64,000 nt of DNA, taken from contig NZ_CP104965.1 of NCBI RefSeq assembly GCF_025452235.1, positions 3,406,501 through 3,470,500 on the forward strand, written 5' to 3'. The notes below the pieces were generated by a model. It was not told the origin of the DNA, did not search any database, and saw only the letters and a list, made by a program, of their open reading frames with translations. Of the stretch, positions 57,085-64,000 are shown in pieces (position 1 is the first letter of the stretch; each line of letters begins with the position of its first letter). Made by a program: the position numbers and the translations under genes. The DNA comes from Devosia neptuniae. Its GTDB lineage: Bacteria > Pseudomonadota > Alphaproteobacteria > Rhizobiales > Devosiaceae.

Positions 57085-58701
57085 TCATTGCTGCAGCCAG
57101 ATGTCGGCGCCGTTGCTCCATAGGTCCTCGACGCCCACCTTCAGGTTCTGCACGCGCTTGTCATAGATGGTGAGCACGGCGGGCGTGACGATATCGAGCG
57201 TGGGCAGATCTTCCACCACGATGCGCTGGAACTGGTTGAACAGCTCGACGCGCTTGGCCTGATCGACCTCGACGGCCGCCGCTTCGAGCAGGCGGTCGAC
57301 TTCGGGGTTGGAATATTTCGAGCCATTGGTGAAGGGCACGCCGGGCTTGAAATTCTTGGACCAGTAAAGCCGCTGGATGCCCACGGTAGGATCATAAAGA
57401 TTGCTCATGCCCTCGATGGCGATGTCGAAATCGCGATCGGTGAACACGCGCTTGACGAAGGTGGCGAAATCCTGCGTGCGCAGCTCGACCTGGATGCCGA
57501 CCTTGGCGAGGGCCTGGGCGAAATATTCGGCGGTCTGCTTGGGCGGGCCCGAGGGCTGGGTCGGGTCGATGAACAGCTTGAAGCGCCAGCCATCGGCGCC
57601 CTTGGGATAGCCGGCCTCGTCGAGCAGGGCATCGGCCTTGGCCGGATCGAACTCGTATTTGGGCAGATCGGGCGTGAAGAAGCGGGTGAGATCGGGGCTG
57701 ACCGGGCCATCAAGGCGGGTGGCGTAGCCGAGATAGATGGTGTTGACGATGAAGTCCTTGTCCACCGCATGGGCAATGGCGTGGCGCACCTTGATATCGG
57801 CCAGATAGGGATTTTCGAGATTGAATTCGGCGCGGGCAATACTGGGGGAATAAGGCGCAGGGCGGGTATCGACCACCAGGTTCGGATTGGCCTTGAGGCG
57901 CTCGACATCGGTCAGCGGAATATTGGTGGTCGAGACCTGAACTTCGCCGGTTTCGATGGCGGCGACGGCAGCGGCCGGATCGATAATGAAGCGGAAGATG
58001 ATCTGGTCAAGATGAGGCTTGGGGGCGCCCCAATAATTCTCGTTACGGGTGAACAGGGCGTGGCTGCCGCGCACCCACTCGACGAATTTATAGGGTCCGG
58101 TGCCGATCGGCGCCGCATTGTGCGGGTTCTCGGGAATATTGGTGCCTTCATAGAGATGCTTGGGCACGATCGGCGCTTCGAAGCTGGCAAAGGCGCTGAG
58201 CAGGAATGGCGCGGGCTTGGAGAGGATCAGTTCGACCTCGTTGGGTGCCAGCACATTCGCCTGTTCGACCGAGGCAAAGGTGGCGCGACCGCGGGGATGA
58301 TGCTCCTTGAGCGCCAGGATTGAGAAGGCGACGTCTTCGGCGGTGAAATCCTCGCCGTCATGCCACTTCACGCCCTCGCGCAGCTTGAACCAATAGCGCA
58401 GGCCATCCTCGGCGACGGTCCATTCGGTGGCCAGCAGCGGCTGCGGATTGAAATCCTCGTCATAGGTCAAAAGGCTCTCGGTGGCCTTGCCGCTGATGTA
58501 ATAAGCGGCGCCGGCGCTGTGGGCGATGAGCACCAGCACGGGAGGCTCGGTGCCGATATTGATGGAGATGCTGCCGCCCTGCACGGGCTCGCTCTGTGCA
58601 AAGGACGGCCCGGACCAGGCAGTAACCGCAGCGATGGCAGCCGTGGACAACAGGAACGCGCGGCGGGTGAGCGGCAATATGCGCGGGTTGCGGATCGACA
58701 T
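57085..58701 (-). CDS. Family 5 substrate-binding protein, Tat-like signal
   Basis: 538 residues. Leader PLTRRAFLLSTAAIAAVTAW with RRAFL, cleavage near SFAQS (residue 37). Mature features: GTEPPVLVLIAHSAGAAYYI, then EGVKWHDGEDFTAEDVAFSI and IGTGPYKFVEWVRG. Belongs with the peptide-type ATPase at 62500; the permeases are probably just beyond the window end. First gene of the minus-strand pair with the DszC/SfnB-like gene. Confidence 0.92.
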   Translation of the reverse strand: MSIRNPRILPLTRRAFLLSTAAIAAVTAWSGPSFAQSEPVQGGSISINIGTEPPVLVLIAHSAGAAYYISGKATESLLTYDEDFNPQPLLATEWTVAEDGLRYWFKLREGVKWHDGEDFTAEDVAFSILALKEHHPRGRATFASVEQANVLAPNEVELILSKPAPFLLSAFASFEAPIVPKHLYEGTNIPENPHNAAPIGTGPYKFVEWVRGSHALFTRNENYWGAPKPHLDQIIFRFIIDPAAAVAAIETGEVQVSTTNIPLTDVERLKANPNLVVDTRPAPYSPSIARAEFNLENPYLADIKVRHAIAHAVDKDFIVNTIYLGYATRLDGPVSPDLTRFFTPDLPKYEFDPAKADALLDEAGYPKGADGWRFKLFIDPTQPSGPPKQTAEYFAQALAKVGIQVELRTQDFATFVKRVFTDRDFDIAIEGMSNLYDPTVGIQRLYWSKNFKPGVPFTNGSKYSNPEVDRLLEAAAVEVDQAKRVELFNQFQRIVVEDLPTLDIVTPAVLTIYDKRVQNLKVGVEDLWSNGADIWLQQ

Positions 58702-58795
58702 CAGAAGTATTCCCCGTTGATGCGGCCTGGCTCAGGCACGGGCCGCAGATGATCTTGGCCACCCAAATCGGGGAGGCGGCTTAAAGCATATAATC

Positions 58796-58821
58796 TCTAG
58801 TAATTTAATCGAGATACTAGA
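58796..58821. promoter_or_regulatory. Inverted repeat, candidate operator
   Basis: TCTAGTA (58796-58802) and its exact complement TACTAGA (58815-58821) are separated by 12 AT-rich bases, 95-121 bases upstream of the binding-protein ATG. The local drop in GC suggests a promoter/operator. A LysR- or TetR-type regulator could bind, but no regulator gene is adjacent. Confidence 0.45.
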
Positions 58822-58896
58822 TTGCTGCCGTTTCGACACCGGAGAAAAAGCGCGGGTGCGACGCGGCGCCTGGGGAGAATAATATGGCGGCGAGGC

Positions 58897-58926
58897 GTGC
58901 CGAGGCGGGTTGGCGACCCGAGGCAC
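58897..58926. other. Two-part hairpin in the divergent leader
   Basis: Outer arms GTGCC/GGCAC (58897-58901 with 58922-58926) and inner arms CGGGT/ACCCG (58906-58910 with 58916-58920) form a hairpin with a small internal loop. It could act in the leader of the plus-strand mRNA. Short and GC-rich, so it may be chance. Confidence 0.3.
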
Positions 58927-59059
58927 CACGCGCCGTTCAGGCGAAAGATTTTCTGCGTCCCGGCAGAGTGCCGAAATGTCGCTCCGCGTCGGCGTCCGAA
59001 AACGCAATCGACAATCTCTATCAATTGAATAGACTTAAACCCCGCACACGAGGTGAACC

Positions 59060-59209
59060 ATGACCGTGATCGAAACCGGCAAATCGCGCATTGCGATCAA
59101 TCCCCGCATTGTCATGCGTAGAAAGGCTGCCGAACTGCTGGTGCTGGCCGGCACGAGCCTGGCCTTTGTCTTCGCGCTCGCCATCGCCTTCGGCTTCATC
59201 AGCGGCTGA
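59060..59209 (+). CDS. 49-residue membrane peptide at the head of the LLM operon
   Basis: Starts MTVIETGKSRIAINPRIVMR and has one long hydrophobic stretch (about residues 25-47), ending IAFGFISG. GAGGTGA lies 4 bases upstream of the ATG, and the stop is 22 bases before the SsuD-like gene, so it looks translated and cotranscribed. Basic N-terminus plus one helix suggests a single-pass inner-membrane peptide. No family recognised; it may be a leader or a small partner of the uptake/oxygenase system. Confidence 0.6.
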   Translation: MTVIETGKSRIAINPRIVMRRKAAELLVLAGTSLAFVFALAIAFGFISG

Positions 59210-59231
59210 GCCAATCACCAGGAGCTTTCCA

Positions 59232-60332
59232 ATGGCATCCGAATTTATCGGTCACACTTCCAATCGCGAGGGCTCCGACATCGTGCCCACGAGCGGCCCG
59301 GTGATCGACAAGACCTATATAAGCAATCACGTGCAGGCGGCGGAGGCGGCCGGGATCGACCGGCTGCTGATCGGGCAGTTTGCGCAATGGCCGGATAACA
59401 ACCAGATCGCCGCCTATGTGTTCGGCCAGACCGAGCGGATCGGCGCCCTACTCGCGCATCGCCCGGGCCTGATGGCGCCGACGCTGGGTGCGCGGCAATT
59501 GGCGACGCTGGACCAGTTTTCCGAGGGCCGGGTTTGGGTCCACATCATCACCGGCGGCTCCGATGCCGATCAGGCGCGGGACGGCGATTTCGAGGATCAC
59601 GACACCCGCTATGCCCGCACCGACGAATATATCGAGGTGCTCAAGAAGGTCTGGGAGAGCGACGCTCCGTTCGACCATGAGGGGCGGTTCTACAAGTTCA
59701 AGGGCGCTTTCAGCCAGGTGAAACCGTTCCAAAAGCCGCGCATTCCGATTTCGTTCGGCGGCTCGTCGGACGCGGCCATCGCGGTAGCCGGCAAGCATGC
59801 CGATATCTATGCGCTATGGGGCGAACCGCTCGATGGCACGCGCGAAACCATTGCCAAGGTGCGCGCCGCCGCCATTGCCAATGGCCGCGATCCCAATGCC
59901 ATCCGCTTCACGCTGGCTTTCCGCACCATTGTCGCCGAGACCGAGGACCAGGCTTGGTCCAATGCCGCCGACATCCTCGAAAAGGTAAAGGCCGGCGTGG
60001 CACGGCAGGCGGGCGGCAATGGCGAGAAGCTACCGGCCAATGTCGGGTCGGTCCGCCTGCGGGAAGCGGCCAAGCGCGGCAAGGTGCTCGACAAGCGGCT
60101 ATGGACCGAAGTGGCCGAAGCCAGCGGCGCCGGCGGCAATTCCACCGCTTTGGTCGGCAATCCCGAACAGGTGGCCGAAGCCATGCTCGACTATTACGAC
60201 GCCGGCATTTCCAACTTCCTGGTGCGCGGCTTTTATCCCACCGCCGACACGGTGACCTATGGCCGCGATGTCGTGCCGCTGGTCAAGGCCGGCATTGCCG
60301 AACGCGAAGCAAGGAAGGTCGCCGCAGAATGA
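59232..60332 (+). CDS. SsuD-like LLM-class flavin-dependent monooxygenase
   Basis: 366 residues from the ATG at 59232 (MASEFIGHTSNREGSDIVPT) with AGGAG upstream. The barrel shows GLMAPTLGARQLATLDQFSE, RVWVHIITGGSDADQARDGD and EYIEVLKKVW, characteristic of the alkanesulfonate-monooxygenase group that cleaves C-S bonds with FMNH2 and O2. The flavin reductase is not in this window. Overlaps the amidohydrolase gene by 4 bases. Confidence 0.9.
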   Translation: MASEFIGHTSNREGSDIVPTSGPVIDKTYISNHVQAAEAAGIDRLLIGQFAQWPDNNQIAAYVFGQTERIGALLAHRPGLMAPTLGARQLATLDQFSEGRVWVHIITGGSDADQARDGDFEDHDTRYARTDEYIEVLKKVWESDAPFDHEGRFYKFKGAFSQVKPFQKPRIPISFGGSSDAAIAVAGKHADIYALWGEPLDGTRETIAKVRAAAIANGRDPNAIRFTLAFRTIVAETEDQAWSNAADILEKVKAGVARQAGGNGEKLPANVGSVRLREAAKRGKVLDKRLWTEVAEASGAGGNSTALVGNPEQVAEAMLDYYDAGISNFLVRGFYPTADTVTYGRDVVPLVKAGIAEREARKVAAE

Positions 60333-61282
60333 GTACGTCGCTCGATATCGTCGATATCCATACCCATCTCTGGCCGCCAGCCTGGGGCGCGGGTGGCAAA
60401 TATGCCAAGCCGGCCGGTTCGTTCTCGCCCGAGATCTTCCGCAAGATCACGACGCCGGCCGCATTGGTCGATGAATTCAAGGCGGCCGGGGTGTCGCTGG
60501 CAGTGGTCACAGCGACTATCGAAAGCCTGTTCGGCACCGAGGGCCCGGTGGATTTCGGCGCTATCGCCGAGGCCAATGACTGGCTTGCGAGCCTGATCGC
60601 GACCGAGCCGTCGCTGGCGGCCTTCGCCGTCACCGACGTGTTTGCCGGTGAGGCAGGTGCGCGAGAAGCCGAACGGGCCATCGTCGATCTGGGGCTCTCT
60701 GGCCTCGTCATCGACTCCTCGCGCGGGGGTAAGTTCCTGGCCGACCCATCGGCCCGGCCGACGCTCGAGGTGGCGGCGCGTCACCGCGTGCCGGTCTTCG
60801 TGCATCCGGTGGCCCATCCCAATTCTGATGTGCTGATCGCCGGGGCCGGCATGCTGGGCAATTCGCTGGGCCGCGGCTTGATGAATGGGGTGGCGTTCCT
60901 GTCCATCATCCAGTCGTCCATTCTCGACGACCTGCCCGATCTGCATCTGGTGTTCGCGACGCTTGGCCTGGGGGGTGTCGTGCAGGCGGCGCGTGGTGGC
61001 ATCTATGGTCGCACAGAGCGGCAGCGGCAGCCGCGTCCCAATATCTATTTCGACACGATGGGCGCCGATCCGGCCATCGTGCGCCTGCTGGTGGGTTTCT
61101 TTGGCGCCGAGCGCGTGCTAGCCGGCACCGATTGGCCGATCTTGCCGGCGCTGCAGGCGGAAAGCCTGGCCGCCAATCTTGCCGAAGCGGGTCTGAACGA
61201 AGCCGAGCAGCGGCTGGTCGCCGGTGGCAATGCGCGGCGCCTCCTGGCCCTGCGCAAGACGCAGGCACAGGCCGCCGAATAA
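60329..61282 (+). CDS. Amidohydrolase-2 family (ACMSD-like) hydrolase/decarboxylase
   Basis: 317 residues from the ATG at 60329 (ATGA overlap). Motifs DIHTHLWPPAW (metal HxH), VFVHPVAHPNSD and VLAGTDWP (metal Asp) identify the amidohydrolase-2 family, which hydrolyses or decarboxylates carboxylic acids. Coupled to the SsuD-like gene, so it probably processes the carbon skeleton left after desulfonation. Confidence 0.87.
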   Translation: MSTSLDIVDIHTHLWPPAWGAGGKYAKPAGSFSPEIFRKITTPAALVDEFKAAGVSLAVVTATIESLFGTEGPVDFGAIAEANDWLASLIATEPSLAAFAVTDVFAGEAGAREAERAIVDLGLSGLVIDSSRGGKFLADPSARPTLEVAARHRVPVFVHPVAHPNSDVLIAGAGMLGNSLGRGLMNGVAFLSIIQSSILDDLPDLHLVFATLGLGGVVQAARGGIYGRTERQRQPRPNIYFDTMGADPAIVRLLVGFFGAERVLAGTDWPILPALQAESLAANLAEAGLNEAEQRLVAGGNARRLLALRKTQAQAAE

Positions 61283-61324
61283 GCGGATAGTTCGTAGTTT
61301 CGCGCCGGCCAAGGCAGCATAGCA

Positions 61325-61354
61325 AAAGGCCCGCAGATTGCTCCGCGGGCCTTT
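61325..61354. terminator. Bidirectional intrinsic terminator
   Basis: A perfect 10-base-pair stem AAAGGCCCGC (61325-61334) / GCGGGCCTTT (61345-61354) lies between the convergent amidohydrolase and aldo/keto reductase genes. T-rich flanks follow it on both strands (TTTCATATT on plus, CCTTTTGC on minus), so both transcripts can end here. Confidence 0.85.
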
Positions 61355-61374
61355 CATATTCAAACGTTTGGCGC

Positions 61375-62436
61375 TTACGCGACCTTCTGGGTCCGGCTCA
61401 GGGGAATGACCTGGGCGGTGCCGGCGGCGGAGCGGGCGACGCGACCTTCGATGGGGTGGCCCGGATCGGTGAAGCCGGGCGTCGAGGGATGGCCGGTTGC
61501 GACCAGGCGATCGACCAGCGCTTCATCTTCGGCATCGAGCTTGACGTCGAGCGCCCGGATATAGCCATCCCACTGCTCTTCGGTGCGCGGACCGGCAATG
61601 GCCGAGGTGATGAGCTGGTTGTTCAGCACCCAGGCCAGCGCGAAATCGGCGGCGGCGATGCCCTTGGCTTCGGCATGGGCGGCAACTTGCTTCGCGATGG
61701 CGATGGATTCCTCGCGGAATTCCACATCATGCATGCGCTTGTCGCCGCGGCCGGCGCGGGTATCGGCGCCTGGTGCCTCGCCGATATTGTATTTGCCGGT
61801 CAGGATGCCGCGCGCCAGCGGGCTATAGGAAACATTGCCCAGGCCATTGGCCACGGCGGCCGGCAATTGCTCGGCCTCGGCGGTGCGATTGACGATGTTG
61901 TAGAGCGGCTGGCTGGCGATCGGGCGGTCAATGCCGAGCTGGTCGGCCAGATAGGCCACTTCGGCAATGCGCCAGCCGCGGAAGTTCGAGACGCCGAAAT
62001 AGCGCAGCTTGCCGGCCTTGATCAGGTCGGCAATCGCCCGCACTGGCTCTTCCAGCGAGGCATCGAACACGGCGCGGTGGAAATAGATGATGTCGATATA
62101 ATCGGTCTTGAGATTACGCAGGCTGTTTTCGACCGTTTCGAAGACCCATTTGCGCGAATAGCCGCCCTTGTTGGGGTTCTTGCTGCGCGAATTGACGAAT
62201 TTGGTGGCCACGACCCAGTCGTCGCGATTGGCCTTGATGCCCTGGCCGACCACCTGCTCGGATTTGCCGTCATGATAGACGTCGGCGGTATCGATGAAAT
62301 TGATGCCTTGGTCATGTGCCTTGTCGATGATGCGGAACGCAACATCGTCGGGCGTCTGGTTGCCAAACATCATGCTGCCGAGGGTGATTGGCGACACCTT
62401 GAGGGCGCTGCGCCCGAGGTAACGGTAGTCGACCAT
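61375..62436 (-). CDS. Aldo/keto reductase
   Basis: 353 residues. Catalytic tetrad candidates are D and Y in FIDTADVYHDGKSE, K in WVVATKF and H in IIYFHRAVFD. The C-terminal part has the NADPH-binding segment and SAIAGPRTEEQWDGYIRALD. NADPH-dependent reductase of carbonyls; natural substrate unknown. It lies 63 bases after the ABC ATPase on the same strand and is probably cotranscribed. Confidence 0.92.
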   Translation of the reverse strand: MVDYRYLGRSALKVSPITLGSMMFGNQTPDDVAFRIIDKAHDQGINFIDTADVYHDGKSEQVVGQGIKANRDDWVVATKFVNSRSKNPNKGGYSRKWVFETVENSLRNLKTDYIDIIYFHRAVFDASLEEPVRAIADLIKAGKLRYFGVSNFRGWRIAEVAYLADQLGIDRPIASQPLYNIVNRTAEAEQLPAAVANGLGNVSYSPLARGILTGKYNIGEAPGADTRAGRGDKRMHDVEFREESIAIAKQVAAHAEAKGIAAADFALAWVLNNQLITSAIAGPRTEEQWDGYIRALDVKLDAEDEALVDRLVATGHPSTPGFTDPGHPIEGRVARSAAGTAQVIPLSRTQKVA

Positions 62437-62499
62437 TGCTATTCTCCGTAAGCTAAGCGACGCGGCTGCGTCTTGTGGGGATAGAAGCGAAATGTGCCG

Positions 62500-64000
62500 T
62501 TAAGTGGCGGCGAGTTCGCGTGCTGCACGCGGATGGGCCACGCGGGCACCACCCTTGTCATTGGCCGCGGCGATCAGCGCGCGGGTATAGTCGGTTTTCG
62601 GCGACCGCCAGATGGTCCTGTGGTCGCTCTCCTCGACGATCCGGGCATCCTTCATCACGATCACCCGGTCTGAGACGTACTGGACCACGGCAAGATCGTG
62701 CGAGATGAAGAGGTAGGATAGACCCAGCGAGGTCTTGAGGTCGACCAGCAGATTGAGAATCTGCGCCTGGATCGAGACGTCAAGCGCCGAGACCGGTTCG
62801 TCGCAGATGACGAGCGACGGCCGCAGGATCAGCGCGCGGGCAATGCCGATGCGCTGGCGCTGCCCGCCGGAAAATTCATGCGGGTAGCGATCGGCGACAT
62901 TGGACGGCAGGCGAACATGCTCGAAGGTTTCGTTGAGACGGCGGCGGCGTTCCGCAGCGTCCCTGACGCCGTGCACGATCAGTGGCGCCTCAAGAATGTC
63001 GCGGATGGTCTTGCGCGGATTGAGCGAGCCAAACGGATCCTGGAAGATCATCTGCAGGTCGCGCCGCACCGGCTGCAGCTGATTGGGCGAGAGCGCGGTA
63101 ATGTCCCGGCCTTGGAAGACGATGCTGCCCTGCTGGGTATTGACCAGTCGCATGATGGCCTTGGAGAGGGTCGACTTGCCGCTGCCGGATTCGCCCACAA
63201 TGCCGAGGGTTTCGCCCTTGGCGAGAGTCAGCGAGACATTGTCGAGCGCCCGATTGGCGCGCTGTCTGGTCTGGTAGGTCACCGAGAGGTCGCGCACGGC
63301 CAGCAGGGGTTCGGCAGTGGCAGGCGTCGTTGGCAGGCGTTTTGCCGGCGGCTTCACGTCGTAGACATTGCGGCCATCGGCGCCGCGCACCACACGCACC
63401 TCGGCGAGTGACTGGGCGGAGTAGTGCACTTCCTCGTCGAGCCGAATGGAGGCCTGGGTCAGACCGCTCGTATAGGGATGCCGGCCGGGCCGGAACAGGT
63501 CGGGCGTCGCCAGCTCTTCCAGCTTGTCGCCGTGATACATGACCACGACCCGATCGCTCCAGCGCGACACCAGGCCCAGATCGTGGGTGATGAGCAGCAG
63601 GCCCATGGACAGCTTGTGGCGCAATTCATCGAGCAGTTCGAGAATCTGCGCCTGGATCGTTGCGTCGAGTGCGGTGGTGGGCTCGTCAGCGATGAGCAGC
63701 TTGGGCCTGCAGGCCACGGCCATGGCGATCATCACGCGCTGGCGCTGGCCGCCGGAGAGCTGATGGGGGAAATCATCGACGCGTTTGGCCGGCTCGGGGA
63801 TTTTCACCAGATCAAGCAGTTCGATGGCCCGTTCGCGCGCCGCCTTGTGCGACAGTTTTTCATGCAGGCGCAGCACTTCGACGATCTGGTTGCCGATGCT
63901 CGCCACCGGATTGAGCGAGGTCATCGGCTCCTGAAAGATCATGGCGATGTCGCGGCCGCGCACCTTGCGCATGTCACGTTCGGAGAGGGCCAGCAGGTCC
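62500..64000 (-). CDS. Fused DppD-DppF-type ABC ATPase (5' end outside window)
   Basis: At least 500 residues; the first Walker A lies beyond the window end, as the frame is open to base 64000 ([20 protein letters not shown]). The first domain retains its Q loop, [15 protein letters not shown] and [12 protein letters not shown]; the second has [25 protein letters not shown] and [12 protein letters not shown]. It energises peptide-type uptake, probably with the binding protein at 57085 and permeases outside the window. Confidence 0.93.
   Translation of the reverse strand, partial: DLLALSERDMRKVRGRDIAMIFQEPMTSLNPVASIGNQIVEVLRLHEKLSHKAARERAIELLDLVKIPEPAKRVDDFPHQLSGGQRQRVMIAMAVACRPKLLIADEPTTALDATIQAQILELLDELRHKLSMGLLLITHDLGLVSRWSDRVVVMYHGDKLEELATPDLFRPGRHPYTSGLTQASIRLDEEVHYSAQSLAEVRVVRGADGRNVYDVKPPAKRLPTTPATAEPLLAVRDLSVTYQTRQRANRALDNVSLTLAKGETLGIVGESGSGKSTLSKAIMRLVNTQQGSIVFQGRDITALSPNQLQPVRRDLQMIFQDPFGSLNPRKTIRDILEAPLIVHGVRDAAERRRRLNETFEHVRLPSNVADRYPHEFSGGQRQRIGIARALILRPSLVICDEPVSALDVSIQAQILNLLVDLKTSLGLSYLFISHDLAVVQYVSDRVIVMKDARIVEESDHRTIWRSPKTDYTRALIAAANDKGGARVAHPRAARELAAT

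Larger units (their letters stand above)
58702..59059. other. Divergent control region of the organosulfur set
   Basis: This 358-base non-coding gap separates the binding-protein gene (minus) and the small membrane-peptide gene (plus). It contains an inverted repeat at 58796-58821 and an RNA hairpin at 58897-58926; the open frames within it lack coding support. No known riboswitch fold was recognised by eye. Confidence 0.6.

Noticed and set aside
58702..59059. Possible sulfur-related riboswitch (SAM type) in the divergent leader
   Set aside because: By eye no SAM-II or SAM-V consensus core could be found; only simple hairpins. A covariance-model search would decide.

Overview
The window looks like chromosomal DNA of a high-GC alphaproteobacterium of the Hyphomicrobiales, most like a free-living, substrate-versatile genus such as Devosia. 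This is inferred from the 14-gene nuo operon order with a long NuoE, Omp25/31-type small outer-membrane proteins, an HWE-type histidine kinase, an EcfG-type stress promoter and many ABC uptake systems. No rRNA, tRNA, CRISPR array, phage or insertion sequence was recognised. The genus is a guess.

Region 1 (1-13503, minus strand): the respiratory complex I operon nuoA-B-C-D-E-(67-aa membrane protein)-F-G-H-I-J-K-L-M, with nuoM cut by the window start. Genes overlap or lie within about 11 bases of each other. NuoE carries a long Pro/Ala linker plus a helix-hairpin-helix-like tail, and NuoL has a His/Asp-rich loop. Region 2 (13504-18281): two outer-membrane beta-barrel genes, each followed by a clear hairpin terminator, then msrA, an epoxide hydrolase and an AraC regulator. 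Region 3 (18346-25727): a KaiC-like ATPase, HWE kinase and receiver-protein operon, divergent from treZ-treY (trehalose from glucans), which has a near-perfect EcfG promoter.

Region 4 (25729-36378): an apparently uncharacterised catabolic island. It encodes an NMT1/SsuA-type ABC importer (permease frameshifted at a homopolymer), an FAD oxidoreductase, a class III CoA-transferase, a crotonase, two LysR regulators, a DapA-type aldolase/lyase, a metal-dependent amidohydrolase and a ferredoxin. A nearly identical palindrome lies upstream of both the importer operon and the ferredoxin gene, suggesting one regulon. Region 5 (36475-40723): a stand-alone ATP-dependent DNA ligase, a KTSC protein, and threonine catabolism (XRE-cupin regulator, kbl, tdh) with a shared 15-base operator; Tdh lacks its four structural-zinc cysteines.

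Region 6 (40864-49531): a peptide/opine-type ABC importer with an amine-oxidising flavoprotein, a homocysteine S-methyltransferase and an M20 amidohydrolase. Region 7 (49722-55678): a GH3 beta-glucosidase, a TetR/oxidoreductase/hydrolase set and a MYG1-family protein. Region 8 (55838-64000): a probable organosulfur-scavenging set: a DszC/SfnB-type flavoprotein, two parts of a peptide-type ABC importer, an SsuD-like monooxygenase, an amidohydrolase, an aldo/keto reductase and an overlooked 49-aa membrane peptide. It is cut by the window end.
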